Source of the DNA: Callipepla californica brunnescens
Taxonomy: Eukaryota > Chordata > Aves > Galliformes > Odontophoridae
Assembly (NCBI GenBank): GCA_023055505.1
Contig: JALIRH010000002.1
Coordinates: 36,403,733 to 36,467,732 of the forward strand
DNA length: 64,000 nt
Direction: 5' to 3'
Shown here: one piece after another, positions 36,901 to 50,900 of the stretch
How positions within the stretch are numbered: position 1 is the stretch's first letter
Layout: every line of letters begins with the position of its first letter
The notes under the pieces: model-generated
Told to the model about the DNA's origin: nothing
The model's database searches: none
Seen by the model: the letters and a program-made list of their open reading frames with translations, nothing else
Translations under genes and position numbers: made by a program

Positions 36901-38916
36901 TTGCAGCATTTCGGGTGAGTGTTGGACTGCAATTGCACTGTGCTCATCTCTCAGTTGATTAGATATCAGATGCTGATGATGCATAGCTGTTTCTGTTAAG
37001 CATTATCAGGTGTCTTGGACTGAATGCTTAATTGTCCCTCTTTTTATGTTAGCTGAACTTTGATTCAGGTAGTAGATATGCTTTTACAGGTATAAATGTT
37101 TACTATTCAATGTTGTCTTAAAATAAGGTTGACAAAAATTCGTTTAGTGTAGGCACTAATAGTTTGCCATCTTTAGTTCAAAGTTTTATCCACTAGTGCT
37201 AATCTGAAAGTCTGGAGTTTGCTAACAATACTTTTTTGCCTTACGGATCAATTAAAATGGAAAATATTGAAAATAAAACATGAATTGAAATATTATTTTA
37301 ACCAGGTATCTCTTTAGCTGACTGATTTGGATTTTATCAACTAGTCCAAAAATCTTTTCGTGCTCATTCTGTTAATATGGATGAGGATCTGTGTAAGAGT
37401 GCTTAGTTGTATCTGTATTACCTGAAGTTCTCAGGTCTTATTTAAGTTAATTTGGAAAGACTTAAGTACTGAGGCTGAATGATTTCATTTTGTGAGAATA
37501 CAAGTTAGTGTTTATAGCTGTTAACTGTGCATGTACACATAGTTTTTTTGTTCATGCTTGTTAAGTGTCTTGTACGCAATACTGGACTACTTATAAAAAC
37601 AACTTCTAATCCTTGTGCCCTGAGTAGGAGATGTAGATTTTGGATACTGTTTGTTTCTCTGGATGCTTATTGTGTTCTAGTAGTAGGTGTTGAAAGCAAA
37701 TTTGGATGAAATCGTTGTTTACTGACTTGCTGAGCAACAGCAACTAGTTGCGTGAAGGTGCTTTATCTACGACTTAAATGGTCTTGGTAACCAAAACATC
37801 TGCCACATTGAAAAACTTCTGGGTAAGGTAGATCATAGAATGGCCTGGGCTGAAAAGGACCTCAAAGATCATCTAGTTTCAACCCCCTGGCTATGGGCAG
37901 AGTCACCAACCAGTAGACCAGGCTGCCCAGAGCCACATCCAGCCTTGCCTTGAACTCTTCCAGGGATGGAGAATCTACAACCACTCTGGGCAACCTGTTC
38001 CAGTGCATCACCACCCTCTGGGTGAAAAACTTCTCCTAAATCTCTGAGTTTAGAACCATTCCCCCTTTTCCTATTGCTGTCAACCTATGTAAACAGTTGC
38101 TCCCCTTCTGTTTACATGCTTCCTTCAAGTGTTGGAAGGCGCTCCCTGCAGCTTTCTCCAAGCTAAACAAGCCCAGTTCCTTCAACCTTTCTTCATAGGA
38201 GAGGTGCTCCAGCCTCTGATCATCTTAGTGGCCCTCCTTTGGGCCTGTTCCAAGAGTGCTGTGTCTTTCTTGTGTTGAGGGCTGGATAGGGCCACTACAG
38301 GTTCACGTAGACCCTCTTTTGCAGCCTGTCCAGGTCCCTCTGGATTGCTTCCCTTCCCTCCAGTGTATCAACTGCACTGCTCGGCTTGGTTGTCTGCAAA
38401 CTTGCTGAGGGTGCACTCAATTCCGTCATCTGTGTCACTGAGGAAGAGCACTGGACCCAGAACTGATCTTTGGGGGACACCACTCGTGGCCAGCCTCCAC
38501 CCTGATATAGAAATGTTGAATACAACCCTTTGATTGTGACCAGCCAACCACTTCTTAATCCATCAGTCCGTCTTTCAAATCCATACCTCTGTAGTTTAGA
38601 GAGAAGGATGTGGTGAGGGACCCTGTCAAAGGCTTTGCAGAAGTCCAGGTTGATGACATCTGGTGCCCTTCCCCTGTCCATCAGTGCCATCACTCCCTCA
38701 TAGAAGGCCACCAGATTGGTCAGGTAAGATCTGCCCTTGGTGAAGCCATGCTGGCTGTCTTGGATCACCTTGTGTCTCCTGTCTGCCTTAACATGGTCAC
38801 CAGGAGGATCTGTTCCATGATTTTCCCAGGCACAGAGGTGAGGCACACTAGCCTGCAGTTCCCTGGGTCATCCTTTCTTTCTTAAAAATGGGAGTAATGT
38901 TTCCCTTTTTCCAGTC

Positions 38917-38953
<37 letters not shown>

Positions 38954-41900
38954 CCCTTGCCAAGCTCAGCTTCATCTGTGCCTTGGCTTTCCTGATCTTA
39001 TCTCCACACATGTGGATGATGTCTTTGTATTCTTCCCAGGCTACGCAAGCCTACTTCCACTTCCTGTAGATCTCTCTTTTCCCTCAGTTTAAGCTGCACA
39101 TCCTTGCTCTGCCACTCTAGTCGCCCACCTCCTCTGCTCAGTTTCTTGTGCAGGGGGATGGAGAGCTCTTGTGCTTGCAGAAGGGCATTCTTAAAGAGCT
39201 TCCAGCTCTTTTCTGTTCCTATGCCCTTTAAGGGCAGTTTCCCTCAGAAACTGGGTTTTAGTGTTAGGGTTAAGCAAGCTAGCTTTAAAATATAAGTCGA
39301 GGGACTCAGTAGCTTGTATTCAACTTCCAATTCTTGCAGTCATAAAAGCAAGAAAAATAATTGCTAGTTCTTGGTGTATTTTGCAAGCAGAGACAAAAGT
39401 CAAGGCAAGTTCTTTTTTAATAAAGATCGAGAAAGAGTAAGATGATTCTGTTAGAAACTTCGGGGAAATCTACTTGTTGGCTTTCCCAGCATTAAAGAGT
39501 AGCGTTGGCATGAGAAGGAGGCTATAAGGTGGTAGTCAGGGAATACTGATCGGAAGTTAAGGCATCAGAGCCGTGAGTTCTGAGGTGATATTAAAGTAGG
39601 TAGCAGAGGCAAAATAGACCTCTGTGAGAGGCTGCAGTTGTTCAGGGGAAGAGGGGGTTGGAAGAACGTGACTTGTGAAAAGAGCGGGGCTTGATGATTC
39701 CTTAAAAAACATGCCTGCTACCCACGCAACACTGAAGGCATGCTGTGAGCCTTTTCAACTTGCATACGTTTTCTCTACCATCTGATTTCTTCCTAATTTG
39801 ATCCGTGTCACCTCCTTGGTAAGTTAATTATATGAAGTGTGATTTTTTTATTTTTTTTTTTTCTTGTAAGACAGCAGACGTTGTCTACATTGGTCTAAAA
39901 GCTTTCTCTGTTTACTTATTAAATGTTTTTTTATTTTCATGTGTATTCCATTTTATTTAATGCTACCTCTGGCTTTAACTCATTTTCTACCTTAAGACAC
40001 TATATCACTGTGAACAGACTGATCCATTCTATTTAGTCTGTGTTTCTGTTTTTATGTTCCTAGTATATCCTTACAATTTCACTATGAAAAGCTTGTAAAC
40101 GTCTCTTTGGTATGACTTATGTAATAGTATTTTGAGTAGCTTTCTATGCATGTCTGTCTCATAAATAGCTAGGAGGTTTTTTTGGAAACTTTTTCCTACC
40201 TGTTCCTTGAACTTCTTAGGTTTTGTGATCTTTTAAGTACTGTCATTTGTTCTTTTGTTAGCACTTACACAACTCTCAGTAGGTAATTCAGCATTTCTTT
40301 CTGTAAATTATCTTCACTTACTGAAATAGAAATGCTTTTTTCTTTTTTTCCACATTAATGGCTATGTAGAATTAACTTTAAAAGCAGTAATTTGACTTAT
40401 TTTAAATAAGAATTTTTTAACATCCATTTGCAGTGTTCTGTCTTACTTAGTAATAATGTAAGTGTAGAGGTTCTGGGGCATGAACAGAAGTGCAGTCCAA
40501 TTCCTTCTGTGTGATTGCATGGCTTACTTCAGGTAGATATTAAGACTTATTTATATGAACACATGTCCTTTTCTTAATTACCTAATCTTTTCTGTGGACT
40601 TTGTGCTGTACCAGAAAGTGTAGGTGGCTAGCTCTGAACAATGTATTCTGAAGCTGGTTGGCCAGAAATGTAATGAATAAATAACATTGGAACTAGACTA
40701 TTACGTTCTGTGGCTGTAATTCCAGCAATAAGCCTGGCTTTGTATGAAGCTAGCTAGTTGTAATGTTCCCAAATGCAAAAGCAGCTGATCTAATCTAGAT
40801 ACCATCTCTTGAGTTAGATGGCTACAGTTTTTTAGAGGCTTTCTTGCTTTATTCTGTTGCTATATGGAAAACTAAGGTGATAATCCCAGATGAAAGCAGT
40901 TGTTTACAGCTGAGGCTCTGGGATTTGGGCTATTTCATTGTGTCCTTTACTTTTTCTTTGAGTAGTCTTCTAGTCAGTCCTGTTTGACATGAAGAATGAT
41001 CAAAACAGGTAGATGATTGCTTCTCTATAAAGTAGCATACCATCTAGGAGGATGGTGGTCAAAGTGACCCAAGCTTGAATGCAGTGTTATTTGTGCTGTT
41101 CAGCATGTATGTTTGCATTACTTTTACCTTGTAAGCAAGAGCCTTGATCAATTTATTTATTTTTAAAGTTATTCTTGATTTGCAATAGTAATAAATACGA
41201 GTACTCCTATGTAGTATGGTCAGTCCTAGGCAGCTTGCACTGCTAAATATAGATGCAAAGCAACTACTATTTGGTAGTTGTACTTCTTTGGAGACAATGT
41301 TCCAGGAAGTGCTCAATCCTGCTTAATGGTTACTATTTAAAATATGTGAATAAAAATATATTAATCATTTTAGACTTCTAAAATAGTCTGTTCTTAAAAA
41401 TAAAAATCAACCTTTCATTCTCTAGAATTTGCTGGAGAAATCTACTGAGAGAGAAACTCGCCAAGAGTACGCTCTTGCCATGATTCAGTGTAAAGTTTTA
41501 AAGCAGCTAGAAAATTTGGATCAGCAGAAATATGATGATGAGGACATAAGTGAAGATATCAAGTTCCTACTGGACAAGCTTGGTGAAAGCGTGCAGGACC
41601 TTAGGTATGGTTTGAAGTGTGAACGTTTTTCAAAAGCACAATCCAACAAATGTTGGTTAAAAGACTTTTATTTTCTTTTTTTTAAATCTGTATAATATAT
41701 GTAATTACAGGTCTTAAATTATGGCTAATTGCATGTGTATAGAGATTCTGGTTATTTGTTTTTCCTATTCAAATAAGCATTGGCTGAACACAATCTTCAC
41801 TTATGGTTATGTGGTCTTCATAACTGATAAACTTTGCACAAAAAGCTCCACAAGGAGTTTATAGGATTTCCCAGTTTATGCTAAAGGCTGCTGAATTAGT

Positions 41901-44900
41901 ATATGTTTTGCTATCCGTTTTAACTCAAAATTTTGATAGTGCTGATGTAGTTCTTTGCATAAATTGAACTGCACTGTAGTTCATATCAATGGTTTTATCG
42001 TATGAAAGGCAAGGATGAGGATCCCTGCTTGGGGAAATTAAATGTAGCAGTTTTGCATAAGTTCTAGAGTTGTGTGGGATTTTTTTTTTTATCCTCTCCA
42101 GGCTTTCCAGGAATCCTACTTTGAGATTGGTGGAGGGGTTTGTATGAAGTCAACTTTCTCTTACTTAATGGGTTTTTTGTTGCTTTTCAGTAGTGCTGAA
42201 CTCTTGAGACAGGGAACACTTGAAATGCTCTGCAGAAAGCAGTCCTCTAGAGTGTGTCACAACAAATTGTGCTCCAATTTTCAGGCTTTGGCACGCAATT
42301 CAAACTCCATGGAAGCATAGCTAATGTTTCATTCAGGTCTTTTTTGCTGCAGCTCCTTCGATGAATACAGTTCTGAGCTCAAGTCAGGAAGGCTGGAGTG
42401 GAGTCCCGTACACAAGTCTGAGAAATTTTGGCGGGAGAATGCTGTAAGATTAAATGAGAAGAATTATGAACTACTCAAGTAAGTTTTCAGTTCTTGAATC
42501 ATGTGATTATTTAATTCAACAGTTAAATGAACTTGTATCCACTTGATTTCAACATGAGTGTCTAGAATAGGAGCAAGTCAGAGCGTCCAGCTGTTACTGG
42601 AATGGATGGTCATTTTTGGTCTTTTTTGCTTATAATGTATGGTACTTTTTAAAACTTATTTTCAAATGCTGAATTGTTTATTTGTTTTCTACTGGTCAAA
42701 ATGTCTTGATAATAGTTAAGCTAGAAATGTATTCGCATAAATGTGTACAGTGAATCCTGTAATGCTTTCATTTGGAAATCAGGTGTATACCTTAATTTTT
42801 TGTTGTGTTCACTCAAACCAGTGACAACATTTCTCTTGAATAACTAGGTGTTAAAAGCTATGATAGTGTTTCAAGGGAAATTAAACTTACTGTATGATAT
42901 TATTTTCCTGTATCTGCCATTCTGCTTGTCTTCTAGTTCTTATATACTTTAACTACTGTTGAGTGTACTGCTCTTTCTGCTTTCCATCACTGCTGACTTC
43001 TTAAGCAGGTGATACCTGGACTTTTTTTTGCTCAACAATTTTGTATAGATCCTTTACCATCCTTTGATTAGTGTAATACTAAGTTTCTGCTCATATATCT
43101 TGCCCAAATTGTTTAATCTTCAAATGCAAACTCCATCTGTCACTTTCCAGTCTTTAGAAAGTGGCTGTGATATTTAAAGAAAAAAAAAAAAGGTAAAATT
43201 ATTCCAATTGAATTTTTTTATTTCAACTTGTTAGTGACTTGCTGTCATTAGAACACATTTGTCACCTCACTGATGATGTGGGCGAGTCTAACTTTAATGT
43301 TTAACATTTTAAAACGTTACCCAGTCTTTGTATGCCTCTATTTTTTTTCCCTCCTTTTCATTACTGGGTAGTTAAGTGTTTACTGGTGGCTGTTTTCCAC
43401 TAAAAGTGATGGAACTTACCAAATGATAACAATAGAATGAGTTGAGAATTTTACTTCTTCCAGCTCTGTATTTTTGTTGTTGTTAACAAAATAACTGACA
43501 GATGAAAAGGGGATTGATTGCCAAGTATTACTGCTATCTTCACAGTCTTTATCAGGCCAGAGCTACTCTTCAGACCGTAACAGTTCACTAAGTAATGAAT
43601 GTTTTTGAGATAAATAAAGTGATCTTGAATTGTGAGTTCACAACTATGCAGACCACACAGCTCATACTGTAGGCTGTTTTTCTCTCAACTGCTGGAATGC
43701 CTTCTCATTTTTAAATGCCACTGCATAACAGTATTCTATGTAAATTTCTGTGCTGAGCTGAGGAAGGCTGCTGTTGTAAGGTGTAGGGAGGACAGGGAGG
43801 AACAGGGTTGAGGGAAGGCTGATTGATAGCATTCTTGATGTAGCCCCCTGCTTTGTCATTACCAATGGAGTCTTGTAGGTTCCTAAATCCATAGTTCAGG
43901 ATCCTGAGATCAGCATGCAAATGTGACTGGGGTCTACTGAGTAACAGGAGCAGCAGAGGCAGATACCTTGTGTGCTTAGTTTTTGAGTCCTGTCTCCATT
44001 TTAGTGCATACAGTTGATAAGTACAGCTTCCCTGGAACTCTAAACTGGTGGTTTTGAAGGCAGCATATTCAAATATGGAGGCATTTGTAAATCTTTCTAT
44101 AGTTACTTGTAGGCGTGGCTTACTAGAGGGAATTTAGTGAATGCTTTTAATAATTTTGTTATGAAGGCAGGGTGGTCTTTGTTTTATATTTGGAAAAAAA
44201 AAATGCTGTTTTGTGTGACCTTCAGAATGCCATTTTGTGGTTGCAGACTTGGTTCTAGGCTCATGACATACCTAAATACCAAGGAAAGCTATACAAATGA
44301 ACATAGTAACAAAAACAAACAAACAAAAAAACAGCACTAAAGCTGGGGCTTCTTGGTTTTAAATCCTTTCCTAGAATCCTGACAAAACTTCTGGAGGTTT
44401 CTGATGACCCGCAGGTGCTTGCTGTAGCTGCTCACGATGTGGGAGAATATGTGCGGCACTATCCCCGTGGGAAACGGTAAGAGAAAAACCAGTATGCATT
44501 GGTGTATTTGTCAGTGTGCTTCTTGACACTGGGACGGAGCGTATATTTGACTTTTCTCGTGTACCTTGTTCTCTTGTTTCTTTTTCTCTTGTATTAAAAT
44601 AGTCTACAAAGGGATTGTAGGTGTTGCTTAAGGGTAATTTTAATTGAAAATGTTATGCATTGTAATCATAGCAAAATATGCAGACTTTGTTTTGTTTTAC
44701 TTTTAAAAACTACAGGCAAATAAGTTACTAGCTGAATAATTTTATCTCTAAAGAAAAGAGACTACTGAAGCAGAAAGAGGCCTCTGGGTTTTGCAGGAGT
44801 CATGTCTGTCTGTCAGTCAGTCACCCAAAAGGACATGTGACAATTTCTGCAGCAAAGAAGCTGTTTCTGTATGGAGTTTAACTGGAAGGTTGGATGTGGC

Positions 44901-47900
44901 TTTCCAGGCTAGCTAGAAATGTCATGAATATGTCTTTTGCGTACTGCTGGACATGATTCTACTAATGTCAGGATAGGGGAACAACACTGCTAGAAAGACT
45001 TGGTCACTCTAGAAAGACTCCTAGGCCTCATAAATCTTGTAAGCAGTTTGAACTGAAGATTTTTAGATTATTGGAGTAAATTAACTGTTTCTTACAGGTC
45101 TACTAAGAAAGATCAGAAGTGTTCGGTATACTGCTTGTACTTAGCAGAGCTGTATGCTTTCCAAATAGCTGCCATGTCTTCCAAAGGGATTTATGACTAG
45201 TAGTATTTCAAGTGGAGGTGATGTCTTCTCATGTTGAAACTCATGCTACTGCCTTCAAGGAAGCAAAGCTGAAGGATTAATAGAGAATACTGCTTCAGTA
45301 TGTTTATTTTAAGGAAATTTGTTGTAATCTGTTTATTCTTAAGCATGACTTAATCCTTTAGTCCTATAATTGCTTAAAAAAGTTAATGGCTATGAGTCTA
45401 TTCTCACAAGTCCATTTCTTAATGTAGTGGTTTTTAGTCTACAGCTATTTATTACTCCCATGCTGGGCTGGTGTTTCACACTTTTTCTGCTTGTATGACT
45501 CGCTCTGAGAAGGGATGGTGTTCATTGGTTTAGAAGAAAGAGAATTCCAATGTCTTACAGATTTGTTTTTCTCTAAGTGTTCCTTATCTCTTAAATGGAT
45601 CATCCTTAAGTCTTCAAAGGTTTCAGCAGTTAATTAGAACCTTAAATTTCATGAGTTTACCTCCTGCATATAGTACACACTCAGTTCAAGTTCTCTCTAA
45701 CTTTCCACTTTGTATGATGAAATAAAAAGTACTGTCTTCTCAAGTCAACACTGAGTTCTTTAGCAAGTTGAGTAAAATAAACAACCCTTTTGGTGAAAAT
45801 GATCATTACTTGATGGCTTAAAAATCATGGAAGTAGGTAATGGATAGCAAACTTTCTTCTGTTGTTGCAAATTCTTTATTTAATAAAGAAGTAACTTGTT
45901 CAGTAGGTTGTGTGAGAAATTTGCATTGGTAGCATATCAAGTAAGTAGTATGTGTTAGTGTACGGTGAATAACCCAAAAGAGTGGTACTCAGAAAGAATA
46001 GCGAAGAGGATGGTATATTTTGTCAGGCTTATATGGGTGGTACACAGACAACTGGTGAATAAAGAGGGGCTCACCTTTTCCAGATGGTTGAGGTTCGCCA
46101 ATAACTCCATGGGGGAGGGATCTCCAACAAGAGAACCTTCCCCAGTGCTGTTCAGTCCTTAAATGGGGTCTGGGAGAGGTGGAGCCAGACTCCACCCCTT
46201 CCAGTCACACAGGTACATTGCCTTCACCTGTGCTCCTGCAGCTGACTCAGTGCTCACCTCAGGTGATCAATCATTGGTTCAGGCTGTGATTCAGCAGTTC
46301 CCATGCAGTTAGGAATAAAGTAATTAATAAAATGCCTTTAATAGAATACCAATAATAGCTGATTATGTTCAAGGCATTTACATTTGAAGTAGCTGGATAG
46401 GATAGCTACCCAGAAGCTGATGTAAGGTGGGAAAAAACTTATTCTTCTCTCTTTCAGGGTGATTGAACAACTTGGTGGTAAACAGCTGGTAATGAACCAT
46501 ATGCATCATGAAGACCAACAAGTTCGTTATAATGCACTGCTGGCTGTGCAGAAGCTCATGGTTCACAACTGGTATGTAAAGTTTCTTTAACGGTACAAAA
46601 TGTTGGGCTAGAAAGAGATACCAGTATGTTAGTGTGCTTGTATGGAGCAGGAGTCAAATTTTCATGTGGTGAAGCTGCACTCATTAAATGGTAGAACAAT
46701 ATGGATACTAGGACAAGGTTCTTCTGAGAGTGTTGTCAGACACTGGAACAGGCAATCCAGAGATGTCACAGCCCCAAGCTGCCAGTGTTCAGGAAGTGCT
46801 TTAACAGTGCTCTTTGACATAGGGCAACTCAAAAATATGCATTGTATGTAGAACTAAGGAAAGGACCTAATTCTTGTGGGTCCATTCCAAATGAAGATAT
46901 TTTGTGGTTCTATGATGCTAGTGGTTAAGATTGTAGCTACATTTTCTATGCTTTTATGACAGTTGAGTTGAGTAGCTTGACCTTATGGAACTGAAGTAAT
47001 TCAGTAACTTGCTTACTTGAATGTAATACTTACTATGAGCTGCAGTTCAGGCTTGCAAAATTGTAAAGTCATGAAAGTGGTAACAGTGTGTTTGGCATCC
47101 TAACCAACTTGGTAGTCTCATCTGAATGAAGTGGTAGATGGCTGTAGTTATGAGTTGATATTTCAAATGCTATAGTAGCAGTTGTTTTGCAAAGTGCACG
47201 TCTGACCAGTCCTGCACTGTTCATTGCTCTAATCTTTTCCACCACACTACTCTAGGATTATCCTGTTTCCATTTTGAGACGTGTACTTTAAATTTTTCTT
47301 GAGTCTCCTGGAGCAACAAGAACTTGTGGGTTGCTTGATTAGCTGAAGTTGAAAATAATTCACTTGTTTCTCTTTCATCACCTGCCCAGAATGGTATTTG
47401 AAGGGACGCTTTTCCTTTCATTGTTTCTTGACTAGTTCTCTAACGAAGCTTCAGAAATCTTGAACTTTGTTGTAGAAATGGCTGGTGGGTTATACTGCCT
47501 TTCCAGCTGTGAGACAACAGGACCTTTGTAGATGAAGTTGTGAAGGACTGACATTGTGAAGCACTTCATATAGCTTCAGTTTAACCTGTCATATTGATTA
47601 AGTATGCTATCTGTACCTAATTTTTATTTCTAAAACTAAAATGTAGGTTCTTTGAAGTACCTATAACTTTTATTAGATATTTTGGGCTTTTTTTGCTGCT
47701 TATGGTTTGGTTTTCAGAATGCTGATTAATGATGATGCTAACAGTGTGAAAGTGGTAGGGGAAGGTTTACCGTGTATGTTCTGGCAGCTACTTTAAGTGA
47801 TCTGCTCTCTGTAGAAAGTAGGCTATCAAGGGTGACAAAAGCCTCCTGATTCCATTCCTCACAATATGTATTTCTTATTTAATATGCTAACTTTACCCCT

Positions 47901-50900
47901 TTCTTTCTTAATTGCTTGGTTTTCTAACTCACATACTTCTAACAACATTCACATTGTCTTGTCTTCCCTCTTTCATACCATGGCACCTTATCTAACAGAG
48001 AAACACAAGTTTAAATTATATAGAGGGAATGTTCTTTATCTGTAAGGAGGACTTTGATAAATAATGTTCATTTTCTGTGTGTGTGGAGTTAGGGACTAAA
48101 TGTGTGGTGAGGCACAACCTAATTAGGGGACAGATTGGTGCATTGCACTCCACCCTGCTTCTCAGTTTGGTGACACCAAAACAACACAAAATAAAAAGAA
48201 CATGAAATGTTCTTGGTGTCATAAATTCTCTGTTCATATATAGAGATTACAGTGTGCAAGGCCTAGTTACTGAATTTTTCTTAAACAAGGAGAAAGGTCT
48301 TATTTGCTGCGTGTTTTAATGTCTTGAAAATCTGGTAATAAAAATAGTAATATTCCTTTCTCCAGCATGTTCCTCACTGGCAGTAAAAGTTTTTCTGGAT
48401 GCCTAGCCTGACTTTTCTCATTTTTCAGCTGATTTCTACTGTTTTTTAATGAATCAAATCTGCTCTTCTGGGTTTGTCTTGGTTCTTTCTATAGTGTGAA
48501 CATATTGGCCCTTACTTCTTTTGTGTGTCTTTTGAACCTTCGGACTTGAGAATAGAAAGAGAAACTGCAGTCAAATCTAATTTCAGATCTGCAGAGGCAT
48601 AAATAAAAAGTTTGTTAGTCCCTTTTTCAGACTTGTTACCTATGCAGGGATTTTTTTTTCATTAGTACTTAGTGGAAGGAAACTTTGGGACCCATTGTCC
48701 TTGTCAGTCCTCATAATTGTGAAAGAAGTGTTCTCTTGTAATGGACTTCAGGTAAGTGATGCATCATTTCTTCAGCATAAGCTGCATGTAGGAAGCTAAA
48801 TCTGTCTGTGTAGATCTGGCCTTTGATACGTATGAGCTGCTCTTCAGTTTCACAGCTTGTGTGGAGAGGAGAGAAATCTGTCCCTTTAGGTGCTCATAGT
48901 GCAGTTCAAGGCCTACTTGTTTAGCTTTGCCTTGTTTTTCCTACTTGGCAAAGTCAACATTCTGCTTACCTTGATCTTCAGAGATGGAGAAATGATAAGC
49001 ATTTTCCCCTTGCTTCCATGTATTTTGGAATTCCAGCTATTTCACTTGAAGCACCTGTTTTCTCTCCAATTTAATTGGTGTGGTAAAACCCTGCATTACT
49101 GTCTGTTGTGCATGTATGACAGAGACAGTGAGGCTCTTCCTACATCCTGGAGCATAGCAGAGAAGGACAAGCGAATAAAGGCTTTCTCTGCCAGGCTGAG
49201 GCTTGGTGTGAGTGCTGTGCCTAGAGCATAAGAGTGAGAACTTCTGTAACCTGAGTGAGGGTCTGCCACATCACAGAATCACAGAACTGTGGGGGTTGGA
49301 AGGGACCTCTAGAGATCATCAAGTCCAGCCCCCCTGCCAAAGCAGCTCCCTAGCCCAGGTTGCACACGTAGGCATCCAGGTGGGTCTTGAATGTTTCCAG
49401 AGAAGGAGACTCCACCACCTCTCTGTGTAGCCTGTGCCAGTGCTCCATCACCGGCACTGTGGAGAAGTTCCCACTCACATTTGTGCAGAACTTCCTATGC
49501 ATCAGTTTGTGACCGTTACCCCTTGCCTTGTTACCAGACACTAATGAGAAGATTCCAGCCTCATCCCTTTGCTTTCTGCACCTTAGATATTTATAGACAT
49601 GGATCAGATCCCCTCTGAGTTTTCTTTATTCTTGGCTGATCAGACCCAGGTCTCTCAGCCCTTCCTCATAAGGGAGGTGTTCCACACCCTTTATCATCTT
49701 TGTAGCCCTCTGCTGGACTCTTTCGAGGAGATCTGGCTTTTTTTGTACCGAGGAGCCCAGAACTGGACACAGTACTTGATGTTAGGCCTCACCAGGGCAG
49801 AGCAGAGGGGGAGGATCACTTCCCTCGACTTGCTGGCCATGTTCTTTCTAATGCACCCCAGGATGCCATTGTCAGGGCACACTGCTGGCTCATGGCCAGC
49901 CTGTCATCCACCAGGACTCCGAGGTCCCACTCCTCAGACCTCCTTTCCAGCAGGTCATCCCCCAACCTCTACCTCTGCATGCAGTTATTCCTCCCTAGGT
50001 GCAAGACTCTATGCTTGCTTTAGTTAAACTTCATGTGGTTCCTTTTTGCCCAACTTTCCAGCCTGTCCATGTCTTGCTGAATGGCAGCACAGCCTTCCAG
50101 CGTGTCAGTTATTCCTCTCAGCTTTGTATGATCAGCAAATTTGCTGAGGGTGGACTCCATCCCCTCATTGAGGTCATTGATGAAGATGTTGAAAAGGACT
50201 GGACTCAGCACTGACCCCTGAGGAACACTGCTAAGTACAGGCCTCCAACTGAACTCTCCATGGTCAATCACAACCCTCTGAGCTCTGCCAGTCCCTCAGT
50301 TCTCAGCCCATCTCACCTTCCATTCATCTATTCCACACTTCATCAGCTTTGTTATAAGGATGCTGTGGGAGACAGTGTCAAATGCCTTGCTGAAATCAAG
50401 GTAGACTACATCCACTTCTCTCTTCCCATCCACCCAGTCAGTAATGATGTTATAGAAGGCAGTCAGGTTGGTTGAGCATGACCTCCCATTGGTGAACCCA
50501 TGCTGACTACTCCTGATAACCCTCTTCTATTCCAACAGTCTTTTCCAGGGACTGAGGTGAGGCTGACTGGCCTGTAGTTACCTGGATCCTCCTTTCACTC
50601 TTTGAAGACTGGAGCAACAATGCCATCCTCCAGTCTTCAGGCACTTCTCCATGACCTCTCAAAGATGACAGGGAGTTGAAGTGAATGATCTGTTGAAGTG
50701 ACGATCTGTTTAAAACAGCCCTGTATCTTTAGACTGCTAATAAATCAACTTGGAGGCAGTTAATTTCTAAGTAATTTGGGAAGTTCGTTACAGGTTGCTC
50801 AGCTGTCTTTTCTGTAGGGGATTTTAAGTCAGGGATATATGGGAAGGAGATGAGATTGTTAGGCATTCTGTTTAGTGGCAAAACTAGCTTGGCAAACATG

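Noticed and set aside
36965..37025. Possible C/D-box snoRNA after exon 9 (TGATGATG ... ACTGAA)
   Set aside because: The C box is imperfect and there is no convincing terminal stem, so the match is within chance.
38295..38846. Minus-strand open frame of 183 codons with reverse-transcriptase motifs
   Set aside because: It is a real CR1 ORF2 remnant but is frameshifted and truncated, so it is recorded as part of the repeat rather than as a gene.
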